Assembly (NCBI GenBank): GCA_963920575.1
Contig: OY986968.1
Coordinates: 22,636,129 to 22,700,128 of the forward strand
Direction: 5' to 3'
DNA from: Narthecium ossifragum
Taxonomy: Eukaryota > Streptophyta > Magnoliopsida > Dioscoreales > Nartheciaceae
Length of the DNA stretch: 64,000 bases
The stretch's first letter is position 1. The number at the start of each line of letters is the position of its first letter. The notes beneath the pieces are model-generated. The model saw only the letters and a list, made by a program, of their open reading frames with translations. It was not told where the DNA came from and made no database searches. A program made the position numbers and the translations under genes. Below are positions 12,433 through 24,240 of this stretch, one piece after another.

Positions 12433-12553
12433 TCGGCCCTTCGGGGCCACCCGAGTGGTCAGCGTGGCCGCTCAGACTTATGGGAATGAAGCCCACGGTT
12501 CGAATCCGGATCACCGATCCGCCAGGAAAACCAGGGCTCAAAAGAAAAAAAAA
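12433..12553 (+). mobile_element. SINE-like tRNA-derived insertion
   Basis: An A-box-like CCGAGTGGTCAGCGTGG at 12451-12467 is followed by a perfect B box GGTTCGAATCC at 12497-12507, then an A-rich tail at about 12540-12553. Box spacing and the CCGAGTGG core resemble a tRNA-Ser/Leu-derived Pol III head. The segment does not fold as an intact tRNA. It sits just before the copia gag start. Target duplications were not found by eye. Confidence 0.55.
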
Positions 12554-13491
12554 TTTGTTGCTATTTCTTTTATTTTATTCTTGGCATATTTATTTTGTAC
12601 AGTTTGATCATGGCTAGCTTAGTGAAGTTGGAGTTCCTTCCCCTGGATGTTACCGGCAGTAACTATTTATCCTGGGCGCTGGATGCTGAACTCCATTTAA
12701 ATGCTAGAAACCTGAGAAGCACTATTAAGGAGGGGAATGTAGCCACGCCAAATGAAAAAGACAGTGCCATTATATTCTTCGTCGCCACATCCATGAAGAC
12801 CTAAAAATGAGTACCTTGCCATGCGGGACCCACTAGATTTGTGGAAAAACCTAAGTGATAGGTTTCAACACTTAAGAACTATTGTCCTCCCCACTGCCCA
12901 ATACGACTGGATGCACCTACGCATTCAGGATTTTAAGACCGTTAGTGAATACAATTCAGCCCTCCACAAAATCACCTCTCAATTAGAACTATGTGGCCAG
13001 CCCATATCCGACCAAGACAAACTTGAGAAGACATTCTCCACCTTCCACGCCTCAAACCTGATTTTACAGCAGCAGTATAGGCAACGTGATTATAAGAAGT
13101 ATTCTGAACTGATTGATGCCTTACTTAGAGCTGAGAGACAGAACCAAATTCTGTTGAAAAATCTTGAGTCCCGTCCCTCTGGCTCTACTCCATTTCAAGA
13201 AGCAAATGCTAATGCCTATCGTGGACACGATCATAGACGTGGCCGTGGCCGTGGGTGAGGTTGTCACACCCCGACCCAGAAAACCCATCCAGGGCGGGGC
13301 GTGAGGGTCCTATCACTATTCAACATCAATCGGCGCGATACAAAGCGGAAAAGACGGGTAAATTAAACAATTGTATCCCAGAGGCGAACAAATTCAATTA
13401 TAATATATCACCAAGTTGTACAGTTCAGATTTAATACAAAAGCTCCCAAGAGATAGATTTAATACAATACTCCAAAATCCTCAGAAGTTTA

Positions 13492-13494
<3 letters not shown>

Positions 13495-13551
<57 letters not shown>
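13495..13551. repeat. (AT)n microsatellite in solo LTR
   Basis: About 57 bases of alternating AT with one CA interruption. Confidence 0.95.
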
Positions 13552-14545
13552 CAAAATGTACAACAGGTAATCCTCCAGCAACCTCAAGCGCCTCTGGATG
13601 TGCTCGTGCCGCCAAAGGCCGATCCCGCCGGCTCCACGGACGAAGAACTGCCGCCTGCACCTGCAAACGCAGCCCGGGTAGGAGTGAGCGATAAGCTCAG
13701 TAGGGTTCCACTCTACGGCACACTGAAAGGAGGAAAACAACAACAGTGTTGTCTCCCAGCCTAAGTCTAACGGATGCCACGGGTCCCATAACCCACCGAT
13801 GTCCCAAGGGCTCTTGTCATGAACCTCTCTCTTGATCACTCTACCAAGATCACCCTAAGCACTGACATGGGAACAGTACCATGCAGGATCGCCCTTACCC
13901 AGCAGGGATGCCACTGCCTGAGGACCACGTCGGGAACACATCGATTGCATCCTTAGCACTTGGCCTTGGAAGACAACACGACCTCTAAACCTCAAACACT
14001 GATCCAATCCAACTATTGAAATCCTCAATCACAAGAGATTCAAATGATACAAGATCACACCCTATTCCTGACTACCCAGCCACGGTCCTAAGGCTAGATC
14101 CGAGCTACCCGAGAGCCTCGGATCGGCGACCCAAACCATCGCACGCCTAACCTCAAATGCCTCTAATGCATACAATGCATGAGCCTAGGCAAACATCTAT
14201 CCTAGATGTCTCTATATGCCACATCAACAGTTACAAGTCCAACATATATACAATAGCCCTCGGCACTCGCCGGCAAGAGGCTAAGGTTTCACAATTTCTC
14301 ATTAACTAGCACTCATAGCTAGTTAATGGCTAGGCAAACAGCTAAGCATTTAACTACGATCACACATGTATTAAATGCAAGTAAAGCCATAGATTTACCC
14401 AAAAAGAGAGTTACTCGAATCGATTCTCAAACCCGATGAAAATCCTTTGAAAACCTCATCAAATCCCCCCTACATGCTCCCCAACCTGTTTAGATACTAA
14501 TCCCCAATCAAATCCATCCAAGAAAGGCCAGAAAACCAAGTCCAA

Positions 14546-14925
14546 GGGGTCACGGACGATGTCACGGTCGATCCGGGGATCGACCGTGAGACCACGGACG
14601 ATGTCACGGTCGATGCCACGGTCGACCGTGACGCCAAAACAAGGAAAATCACATGGGCAACGGTCGATCGGCCCATCGACCGTCGAGAGCCCAAAACGAG
14701 ACAGAGCCTCACGGACGATGCGACGGTCGCTCCGACGGTCGACCGTGAGGCGGGATGAAAAAGAGAGAAGACCCACGGTCGATCGACCCATCGACCGTGG
14801 GAGGCCAAAATCCCGACAGAGCCTGACGGTCGATGCGACGGTCGATCCTACGGTCGACCGTCAGGCCCAGAAATGGTAAAACAACACTTGACGGTCGATG
14901 CACCGATCGACCGTCGAGCCTTGGC
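14546..14925. repeat. Array of CGGTCGA/TCGACCG palindromes in solo LTR
   Basis: About seven spaced inverted repeats built on CGGTCGA...TCGACCG, separated by spacers containing GACAGAGCC or similar. Arms are often perfect, for example TCACGGTCGATC/GATCGACCGTGA near 14561 and CCTGACGGTCGA/TCGACCGTCAGG near 14821. Arm ends covary between units (CTCACGG..CCGTGAG versus CTGACGG..CCGTCAG). Many spurious ORFs on both strands arise from this repeat. Confidence 0.85.
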
Positions 14926-16190
14926 ACAGTTCATCAGAATAGTGTCGGAAATCCATTTCTTTGGATTTCAAGTATCCAATCAAGTTGGAATAAGATGAGA
15001 TTTTGCAAGCAAGTGTATTTAGCAATGAGAAAGCTAATGGAAAGAAGAAATTCAACTTTTGACGGTTAAATCTCCTATCTAGGTCCAAATGGACAAAAAT
15101 CGACAAAACGGTGATAATACGGAAACCAACCGTTAGAATACAGAAATCTCAACGTAGGAATACCGGAATTGAACAACATCACATATACAAGGAGCTATAA
15201 GGCATTCTAACAAGTATCCCTACAGCGAAAGTACATAAAACCTATCCTAGGAGAACTCGATCCAAGGATCGAGGTAGAAACACCTACTTGAGCAAGTAGG
15301 GTAGCTCCCCCATGCGTGCCACCAGCCGAGCCGCCAAGATCCAAGCTCCGAAAGCCGAAGTCTCCAACCCTAGCTCAGCCGAAGGAGAGAGAGAGGAGAA
15401 AACGACAGGAGAAGAAGAGAAGGAAAGAGAAGAAAGAGACATGCCTTATATAGAAATTCCAAATCTATCTCAGCCGTCCAAATCGATCTTTCCCGATCGA
15501 GCTCCGATCCTCCGATCGGACGCACCCTAGGGATTCTAATCAAACACATACATTAATCCAAGGCAGTGTATGGAACGCGGGTGTGAAACCGACCACCAGA
15601 GGGCATATTTACTAAAATGCCCCCGGGGTCCAAAACCGCCACACGATCGCCCGATTGTACCCGACGCGGAACCAAACCAACAGGAAACCGGCTCTCGACC
15701 CACGCGGTCGAGCCAGGTCAGAGGGACGGGCCCTCACAGAGGTAATGATAGGTTTCATTATTATCGCGAAGGATACAATGCCCCTCAACCCCTCCCTAAA
15801 AATGATCAAGTAGGGAATAGAAAGAGAAAAGAACCTGAACATGGAACCTATAGGAAGACTGATGATGAATGCTACCGATGTGGAGGAAAAGGGCACTGGT
15901 CTTGCAATTGTCGTGCGCTAAAGCATGTTGTGGAGCAGCACACAACAAAAGGGAAGAAGAAATGCGTTGAAATGAACTTCACAGATTTTGATGGCCTGGC
16001 CGATATTCCCCTTCCCGATGCCCCCATGGTTGGTACATCTCTGGATGTATCGGACTTCCTCGTAGGATGTGAGGAGTGGATGGACACTAACTAAAATCAT
16101 GTATTATATCTAGTGTGCTTATATCTACTAGTATGTAATTGGCTTGTTATCCTATGTATTTTTGAATGATTTAAAGTTTATGCATATCTT

Positions 16191-19100
16191 ATGAATGCAT
16201 ATATTGCTCTAATTGTTTCCCATATGGATGGCGATGCATGTCTTGCAGACAGTGCAACAACAAACACGATCCTCCGATATCGTAAGTACTTCTCACAGTT
16301 AACATTGAAAGAATCAAATGTTAATACAATCTCAGGTCCAACAAACTTGATTGAAGGATTCGAAAGAGCCACCATAGTTTTGCCCAGAGGAACAAAACTA
16401 TCTATTGATGATGCATTATACTCCATTAAATCCAGAAGGAATTTACTCAGTTTTAAGGATTTACGTCGTAATGGATATCATATGGAAACGATGAATGAAA
16501 CTAGTGTAGAGAAGCTTCATGCTCTTTCTTCTGGTTTATACTATACAAAAATAAGACCAATAGAATCACATGATGTGATGCACTAGAAGTGCACTAATCC
16601 AAGTGATTTTATACTTTGGCATAATCGACTTGGTCATCCTGGATCGGTGACGATGCGTCGAATCATTGAGAATTCACATGGGCATAATCTTAAGAACCAG
16701 AAGATTCTTTTGGCCAGTGAATATTCATGTGCTTCTTGCTCTCAAGGAAAACCAATAGTAAGACCATCCCCATCTAAGGTCACCTCTGAAACCCCAAGTT
16801 TCTTGGAGAGAATTCAAGGTGATATATGTGGACCCATTCATCCCTCAAGTGGACCATTTCGATACTTCATGGTCTTAATAGATGCATCCACACGATGGTC
16901 GCATGTATGTCTACTATCCACTCGTAACATTGCTTTTGCTAAACTTTTAACTCAGATCATTCGGTTACGAGCCCATTCCCAGACTATCCCATCAAGACAA
17001 TTCGTCTTGATAATGCTGGTGAGTTTACATCTCAAGCATTTTTAGATTATTGTATATCAGTTGGGATAAATGTGGAACACCCTGTTGCACACACACATAC
17101 TCAGAATGGCCTAGCAGAATCACTTATTTAACGTATCCAACTGATAGCTAGACCATTGCTTATGAAGTCCAAATTACTTGTCTCAGCTTGGGGACATGTT
17201 GTATTACATGCATCATCTTTGATACGAATCAGACCATCTGCATATCATAAATTTTCACCAGTGTAACTTGTCTTTGGCCTACAACCAAATATTTCTCACT
17301 TAAGGATTTTTGGATGTGTTGTCTATGTTCCAATTCCTCCACCTCAGAGAACCAAAATGGGTCCTCAACGTCGACTTGGTATTTACGTTGGTTTTTATTC
17401 TCCTTCTATCATTAGGTATCTAGAGCTTTTAGCAGGAGATTCGTTCAGAGCACGTTTTGCTGACTGTCACTTTGATGAGTCAGTTTTCCCACCATTAGGG
17501 GGAGACAAGAAGAAACCAGAATCTCAAAATGAAATTGTATGGAATAATTCGACGTTGTCTCATCTTGATCCTAGGACAAGTCAAACTGAACTCGAAGTTT
17601 AGAAGATTATACATTTGCAGAAGATTGTGAATCAGATGCCTGATACATTTACTGATTTACAGCGAGTGACGAAATCACATATTCCAGCTTCAAATGCTCC
17701 AACTTGGATTAATGTTCCTGAAGAACAAATCGAGGATCCGAAAGCATGTGAATCCAAAGCACGCCAGAAGCGTGGGAGACCTATTGGCGACAAGGATAAG
17801 GTCCCAAGGAAAAGAAAGACACAAGGACAAGCTGGACAAAAGGTTGATACTCCTGAAGAGATTAACAAACCCGAAGTTTGTATTCCAAATAAGAATCGAT
17901 TCGAAAAGACACCTCCTGAAGAGGTTCAGACACCTCCCGAAGAGGTTCAGGCACCTCCTGAAGAGGTCCAGATATATGAAAATCATGAGATCTCAATAAA
18001 TTGTGTACACACTGAGAAAAGGTGGAATAGAAATGAAACTGTTGTCGACAACTTATTTGCATACGCAGTTGCTCTTGACATTACCGGAAGTGATGAAGAG
18101 CTTGAGCCAAAATCCGTCGAAGAGTGTCGACGTAGAATTGATTGGCCAAAATGGAAAGAAGCTATTCAAGCTGAATTAGACTCGTTGGCTAAACGAAATG
18201 TTTTTGGACCTGTGGTCCAGACACCAGAAGATGTCAAACCAGTGGGATAAAAATGGGTATTTGTACGCAAGCGAAATGAGAAAAATGAGATTGTGCGATA
18301 TAAAGCACGGCTTGTAGCACAAGGTTTCTCGCAAAAGCCTGGTATAGACTATGAGGAGACATACTCTCCTGTAATGGATGCAATAACCTTTCGCTTCTTG
18401 ATTGGTTTAGCAGTCTCAGAAAGACTAGATATGCATCTAATGGATGTAGTCACGGCATACTTATATGGGTCACTAGATAGTGACATTTATATGAAAGTCT
18501 TTGAAGGACTTAAATTGCCTGAAGCAAATAAATCTCTGGATCTGTATTCTATTAAACTTCAAAGATCCTTATATGGGTTAAAACAATCTGGCCAGATGTG
18601 GTACAATCGGCTCAATGAATACCTCCTGAAAGAGGGATACATAAACAACCAAATTTGCCCATGTATCTTCATCAAGAAATCAAATTTTAGATTTGCTATT
18701 ATTGCAGTATATGTAGATGACCTGAATCTAATTGGGACCCCAGAAGAGCTCATAAAGGCATCTGACTATCTAAACAAGGAATTTGAAATGAAAGATCTTG
18801 GACAGACAAAATTTTGCCTCAGCCTGCAGATCGAGCACTTTCCAAGTGGAGTATTGGTTCACCAATCAAATTATACGGAAAACATCCTAAGACAATTTTA
18901 CATGCACAAAACTCACCCATTGAGTTCTCCAATGGTAGTCCGATCTCTTGATGTGAAGAAAGACCCTTTCCGCCCTCATGAAGATGGTGAAGAACTCATT
19001 GGTCCTGAAGTACCATATCTTAGCGCAATTGGAGCTCTCATGTATCTTGCAAATTGTACACGTCTCGATATAGCCTTTGCAGTCAATTTATTAGCAAGAT

Positions 19101-19715
19101 TCAGTTCTGCACCGACTCGAAGGCACTGGAATGGCATCAAACACATACTACACTATTTTTGTGGAACTACAGATCTCGGACTATTTTTTTCCAAATAATT
19201 CGATACCACAGTTAGTCGGCTACGCAGATGCTGGTTATCTCTCTGATCCACATAAGACCAAGTCACAAACCGGCTATATTTTTCTGTATGGCGGCACTGC
19301 TATATCTTGGCGATCTATGAAGCAGACACTAACTGCTACCTCTTCAAATCATGCTGAGATACTTGCCATTCATGAAGGAGGTAGAGAGTGTATATGGTTG
19401 AGAAACATGATAGAGCATATTCAATGCACTTGTGAATCATCTTCAATCAGGAATATCCCGATGATATTATATGAAGATAATGCAGCTTGCATCGCTCAAA
19501 TCAGAGGAGGATATATCAAAGGCAATAAAACCAAGCATATATCTCCAAAGTTCTTTTACACACATGAGCTCCAGAAGAACTGTGATATTAATGTCCAGCA
19601 AATACGCTCTAGTGACAACTTGGCCGATTTATTTACAAAGACATTACCGACGATGACATTCAAAAAGTTAGTACATGAGATCGGTATGCGTCATCTCAAA
19701 GATCTAAGTGCTTAA
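16191..19715 (+). pseudogene. pol: copia pol (protease, integrase, RT, RNase H), decayed
   Basis: Order protease-integrase-RT-RNase H defines Ty1/copia. Protease active site appears as ADSATTNT (about 16250); the gag-pre-integrase WHNRLGHP block is at about 16618; the integrase core includes GDICGPI; the RT contains the catalytic YVDDL (18709-18723) and GYADAGYLSD begins RNase H at about 19218. The proline/glutamate-rich linker 17880-17970 contains three TPPEEVQ-like repeats. In-frame stops or frame changes occur near 16584, 17040, 17130, 17600, 18248 and 19197. The RT stretch 18293-19198 is still open for about 300 codons, suggesting moderate decay. Confidence 0.92.
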
Positions 19716-19738
19716 ACTTATCTTACATCTTCATGAGG

Positions 19739-19964
19739 GAGAGTAATGGAGATATCCAGATACTGTACTCTTTTTCCTTCGCTAAGGCTTTTTCCCACTG
19801 GGTTTTCCTTCGCAAGGTTTTAACGAGACAGTCTTAATAGCTTAATACCTCTCTAAATAAGAATAGCGTACTCTTTTCTTTCACTGAGTTTTTATCCCGC
19901 TGGATTTTTCTTAGTAAAGGTTTTTAACGATGCATACTCTTGTACTAATGGTCATTCAGGGGAG
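19739..19964 (+). repeat. copia 3' untranslated region with duplicated CCCACTGGGTTTT motif
   Basis: Two copies of a motif of about 60 bases (ACTCTTTTCCTTC..TTTTTCCCACTGGGTTTTCCTTCG..AAGGTTTTTAACGA) lie at about 19767-19830 and 19870-19930. Each includes a small inverted repeat (CCCACTGGG; CCCGCTGG in the second). The region ends in the candidate polypurine tract AGGGGAG before the 3' LTR. Confidence 0.65.
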
Positions 19965-20222
19965 TGTCGTGAACCACATGATTGTAATTGTAAATGACCC
20001 ATGCCTACTTGCATTTATGAGGATAGAAATTTTTCACCTCTCGTAGATCGTGTCATTTGTCTGGTTATGTGAAACTTTGCTTATAAATAGACATTCAAGT
20101 ATAGATGAAACAGAAATGAGGTGGAGAGCATCATTCCTCTCAACATTTCTTATTCTCTCTTTCCTTCTCTTCAGTTACTGGTAGTAAGATAGTGTGTTCT
20201 CAAACACACAAATAATACAACA
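19965..20222 (+). repeat. 3' LTR of copia element
   Basis: Starts TGTCGTGAACC and ends AATAATACAACA; TATA-like TTATAAATAG at 20081-20090. It is followed by TATCC, matching 4 of 5 bases of the left flank TATTC. Confidence 0.9.
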
Positions 20223-20376
20223 TATCCTAATTTTCTCCATGTAGCTCTTTTTTTTCTTTTCTTTTTTCGATTAGTTGAGCATTTCTCCAATTCGAACTTA
20301 TTAATAGGATATTATTAAGGATTCTAAATAAATTGTCCTCTAAATTAAAACTTACACTGATGATTGCATCATTGTA

Positions 20377-20535
20377 GGGCGTGTTTGGATCCACGGGATC
20401 CCGGCAGATCCCGTGGATCCGGTGAACGCGCGGATCCCGTGGATCCGGTGAACCCGTGGATTCCGCGGTGCGGCGTTTGGGATTCGCGTGGGTTTCCTCA
20501 AAATTGGACGCCGCGGACGGTATCCAAACAGCCCC
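20377..20535. mobile_element. MITE (159 bp) upstream of UBC13
   Basis: Terminal inverted repeats GGGCGTGTTTGGAT / GGGGCTGTTTGGAT (reverse of the right end) are flanked by direct GTA (20374-20376, 20536-20538). The interior is GC-rich with a duplicated GATCCCGTGGATCCGGTGAAC-type segment. The TIR style resembles PIF/Harbinger-type MITEs, although GTA is not the usual TWA target. It ends 191 bases before the UBC13 start codon. Confidence 0.7.
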
Positions 20536-20726
20536 GTAGTGCAGCCATCGATTTACAAACGAGTAAACGACCCAGCTCAGTCGTCTCAATGATATACATT
20601 AATTAATAAGTAAAATTACGTTCTCCGATCAAAGGCTCGCCTTTTTACTTGTTCGTTGTTTCCGCGTTGCTCTCTCATATCCGCTCCGAAAAGAGGCACC
20701 CGCATCGATCGATCGATTCGACGCCA

Positions 20727-23650
20727 ATGGCGAGTAGCAATCTCCCCCGGAGGATCATCAAGGTATGGAACACCCCCCCACCAACTAGGGTTTCGATTCC
20801 TACCTCTAATCACTGGTTGGGGCTTTCTTCTCTTTTCCTAATCTCTGTCGTTTTGGTTCGAATTAGGAAACCCAGCGCCTCCTTAGCGAGCCAGGTATGC
20901 GGCCCTCTTCTACTCTCTCGCTCTCTCTCTCTCTCTGTGCATGGCGATCGCGATTTCTGGCGATTGCTTCTGATCCCGATGGGTGCATCTTTACGGATCG
21001 AGGGTTTTGGCTTATGGATTCCTGGTGTTGGTTGCAGCGCCCGGTATCAGCGCGTCCCCTTCGGAGGAGAACATGCGCTATTTCAACGTGATGATCCTTG
21101 GCCCCTCGCAGTCTCCATACGAAGGTGGTCCTCGCTATTGTAGTCGTCTTTCTTTCTCGTAGAGACCTATGTGTTTTGGGACGCTGTAATCCTTTATTGA
21201 GCTAATTTTTGGCTAGTTTGAGGACTTTGTCTGCTATCTGGGGTACTGCTTACTAAAAACCAGTTTTGTATGCCAAATGTCTTTAGTAGCTTGATCGGGC
21301 TATCCGTTTTTTTTGGTAATTTTACAGGATTTTTTAGTTCGAAGTTGGAGTTTCATAGTCTGCTGTTTGATATTTTCTAGGTTACTAAACATATTCTTCC
21401 ATTGATAATGCAGGCTTCTTTAGTTGTCACATAGTGCTTGGTTATCTCCTCAAGTATGTTTCTCCTAAATTTTAAAAGGGGTGTAGTATTCATTAGATTG
21501 GTCATTGGTGGTGACTTGGAAAATTCTATCTTGCCTTTAAAGCAGGATTGGTGGCAGGCAGACACCTCCCTCTTGCTAATGCTAATAAATGTACTCATGA
21601 TTTAAGTATCGATGAAAAGTGTTTGTCAAAACTTTGCTGTTTTGTTGTTAGGGTGATGTTTTCTTCTTTGAAAGCCTAAATGATTTCACTGTTACCTTGT
21701 TTTTCCTACATCGCCAATCTGAATTATGTGTTCTGTTATTTTCCCCTCATTGATTAGGAGGAGTTTTTAAGCTTGAACTGTTCTTGCCCGAAGAGTACCC
21801 AATGGCTGCCCCAAAGGTAAGTCAAAAAGCTGTTTGTAGAGTTTCTTAAAAGTGTTTTTACTGGAAAGGCTTTGGGATTTTTTTTTTTATATAACAATGG
21901 AAGTCTATCGAGGATGGCGTGTTATTACTACTAAATTTACGAACTTTGCCTGCTTGATTTATCAATTCTCAAGTGCAATATGTTTATATTCCGCCTAAGT
22001 TAAGCTTTTAAAACCCCTTCGCAGTTATCATTTGGATCTTCTCTGAGGTACTTCTTATCACTCTCGATGAAGAGTATTTTTTGTCTAATTATAAGCATGC
22101 CTTGTATAAGTTACCTTTGAATCTCCCACATTGAGATGCTTCCTTCATCGTTATCACTCAGATAGAAGCACAATCCTCTTGCTTTACTTATTTTGGGATC
22201 CATCATTTGGAACAATCGATTTTTGTATTCATTTAAGTAGGTTTTCACTTAGACACAAGGAGAAGAATGCGAATGTGGCTGATGGGAACTTTAAGTTTCA
22301 TGCGAGTTACAATTATTCAGAGTGGCATAGGGTGTGGGTGCACAGATTAGTTGTGTCAGCATTATATGTGCTTAGAGCGTGTCTTGATGGATTATCTGTG
22401 GGAAGCACACTTTCGACTATTTAGAAACTTAATTTTTGTCACTTAAGTTGTATGAATGAAAGATTCATCATTATTCCATTATCTAAGTAGACAGTATTGA
22501 TTATTCATGCTTTCCCAGGCAGGCATTAAAGTGGAGTTATTCATTATTTTTGTTAGCCATGGCTTTGTACTTCACACCTTTTTTTATCATATCAAGACTA
22601 TGCATATCTGTCTGTCCACATTTAACCAATTGTCTCTGGAATACAGGTTCGCTTTCTTACGAAAATATACCATCCAAACATTGACAAGGCAAGTGGAAAT
22701 TTGCTTTAATCACTATTTGAACCATAGCACTGCACTTCTTTACTGAACTCACTGATGTATGCAGCTTGGACGGATTTGCCTTGATATTCTCAAAGACAAA
22801 TGGAGTCCAGCTCTCCAGATTCGAACAGTACTACTGAGGTGACTTTGAATTGTGCTTGATGTTCTTATACTGTTTCTAAGAAACTGATGTTTTTGCTCAT
22901 CGTCTGGAATCTCTTTCACCAAGAGTGGTATGTTCTGTGTGTGTCTAGCAAATGGTTCCATTATGATGACTGCATAAGGCTTGTCAATGATATATTTGAG
23001 GTGTCCAAACTCTCTTTTGCCAGTGTACCTAAATCGCTTCTTGGTATTTTCCTTATATCATTGAGCAATTGATTAAAATGATTAATATCAAGGCTTTTCT
23101 TCTGCTCATTGAAAACCGTCCTTGTTTATGTTTCTGCCTCATACCCTATCTAGATTGTGTAGTGAAACCTTTAATGTATTTTAAAGGACTGTTGTTTCTT
23201 AATGCTAGATGGGTTAAGATATTTTTGGCTCTCGTTTTCTAGTTGTTGGCTATTTGAGTAGGGAATCGAGTGATCTTGACCTCTGGGTTGTTCTTTTGTG
23301 ATAACTTGATTTTATTCCTGTTTTGATTATGCTTCATTGAATTTGATTTTTGATCTCTCTAAGTGGGAATCAACTTATACTATGGTGTGGTTTACTTCAT
23401 ATTGTGACAGTATTCAAGCTCTTCTTAGCGCTCCAAATCCAGATGACCCACTCTCAGACAACATCGCAAAGCATTGGAAGTCAAATGAGGCTGAAGCTGT
23501 TGAAACAGGTTAGTCTATCCTCTTTTGCATTTCTTGACCGGTTTGGTCGTCATTTATTTTCCCACTCGACTTGATAGTTATCTTCTGCATTGAAATTTTT
23601 GTGTTGATGCAGCAAAGGAATGGACTAGGCTTTATGCTAGTGGGGCATGA
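20727..23650 (+). CDS. UBC13: Ubiquitin-conjugating enzyme E2 UBC13 (UBC35/36 type)
   Basis: E2 that, with a UEV partner, builds lysine-63-linked ubiquitin chains in DNA-damage tolerance and immune or iron signalling. Exons: 20727-20762, 20867-20894, 21038-21124, 21758-21816, 22647-22688, 22765-22838, 23411-23508, 23613-23650; 462 bases, 153 residues, the normal UBC13 length. The UBC fold is complete: the N-terminus is [20 protein letters not shown], the HPN motif is at residues 77-79 (YHPNIDK), the active-site cysteine lies in LGRICLDIL (residue 87), and the C-terminus ends [10 protein letters not shown]. The start gives the family N-terminus. The intron after HPNIDK begins with GC. Upstream lies a MITE; downstream, repeats and an assembly gap. 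Identification is very secure by near-identity along the whole chain. Confidence 0.97.
22689..22764 (+). other. GC-AG intron in UBC13 gene
   Basis: Exon ...ATTGACAAG is followed by GCAAGTGG, and the acceptor is ATGCAG before CTTGGACGG. The join HPNIDK|LGRICLD is invariant in UBC13, so the donor is fixed. AAG|GCAAGT is the strong GC-donor consensus. Confidence 0.88.
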
Positions 23651-24240
23651 TAGTTCCTGGTGCGTAGCTATTTGTGTCCTATAATCTTCTGCTATAGCAG
23701 TTCATGCAGCCTTCGCAGCCTGCATTGGACAGTGGGTAGGAGGTAGCCTTGGAAGTCGGAACTATTAAGATCTATACCCTTAAAGCTGGTTTACCATACT
23801 ATATAATTCGCGAACATCACTTCTAACTTAAATGCCTCTTGTCCTGTGTATTATTAGATGCTAAAGATTGCTGTTTTTTTTTCTCCCGTTTTCATCTCAT
23901 GCAAGAATGTTGATGCTAGTTTTTAGAACCAATCGTGGGTATTGGTCATTAAGCAACATGTTGTCCAATTGCTTTTCTAGATGCGGATATTGCTAAGTAT
24001 GTTGGAGCCTTGATCACGTGGCAAGTTATATGGTGTGGATTAAAAAAGGCTTGTGTCCTTAAGTAGGTGGAGCTTGGCACCCTAAATAGTTTCTCATAAG
24101 CATGGGGTTCTAGGTCCAAAGCCCCACTGGAAAATTTAGGGAACTAAGTACATGCACACTGAGATATTTATTAGTGATCAAGTTTTAAGAATATTTGAGA
24201 GTAAAGGCTCGACTCTTTGCTAGAAAAAGATAAACGACCC

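Larger units (their letters stand above)
13262..15738 (-). mobile_element. Solo LTR of a Ty3/gypsy family, nested in copia gag
   Basis: Perfect 5-bp target duplication GAGGT (13257-13261 and 15739-15743) flanks a 2477-base sequence with TG...CA ends. No internal region, PBS or coding sequence is present, so this is a solo LTR left by LTR-LTR recombination. In reverse orientation its end (GGGTTTTCTGGGTCGGGG...) matches the LTR at 25980-28260, which is followed by a PBS and gypsy gag; this identifies family and strand. A TATA-like CTATATAAGG lies at 15444-15453 on the minus strand. Inside are an AT dinucleotide run and a palindrome array. Confidence 0.92.
12610..16094 (+). pseudogene. gag: copia gag, frameshifted and split by a solo LTR
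   Basis: The N-terminal part starts at ATG 12610 (MASLVKLEFLPLDVTGSNYL, typical UBN2/copia gag). Frame changes near 12775 and 12797 are followed by a long capsid-like stretch to 13258, rich in Gln/Glu and ending in an RG-rich tail. The reading then stops at TGA and is interrupted by the solo LTR at 13262-15738. It resumes at about 15739 with a CCHC zinc knuckle (CYRCGGKGHW...) and acidic tail to the stop at 16094. No intact protein is possible. Confidence 0.88.
11657..20222 (+). mobile_element. Ty1/copia LTR retrotransposon, degenerate, with nested insertions
   Basis: Two LTRs of about 254-258 bases (11657-11910 and 19965-20222) enclose gag, protease, integrase, reverse transcriptase and RNase H in copia order. 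A near-match 5-bp target duplication flanks it (TATTC before, TATCC after). By hand count the LTRs differ at roughly 25 positions, mostly transitions, so the insertion is not recent. The coding region has stops and frameshifts, and gag is split by a solo gypsy LTR. A purine tract AGGGGAG immediately precedes the 3' LTR as a polypurine tract candidate. Confidence 0.93.

Noticed and set aside
12433..12553. Functional tRNA gene
   Set aside because: A and B boxes are present but no acceptor stem or anticodon arm can be drawn and an A-rich tail follows, so SINE-like is preferred.
14546..14925. CRISPR-like look of regularly spaced palindromes
   Set aside because: Spacers are themselves repeated, repeat arms vary, and the locus is inside a plant LTR; CRISPR arrays are prokaryotic.
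14459..14927. Several overlapping ORFs of 70-110 codons on both strands
   Set aside because: Produced by the CGGTCGA palindrome array, which lacks stops in most frames; no conserved domain.
17862..18062. Minus-strand ORF with EVPEPLREVSEPLQEV-like repeat
   Set aside because: Antisense of the TPPEEVQ repeats in the copia pol linker.
20649..21143. 164-codon ORF across the UBC13 5' end
   Set aside because: Runs through UBC13 introns in another frame; the spliced UBC13 exons explain the region fully.
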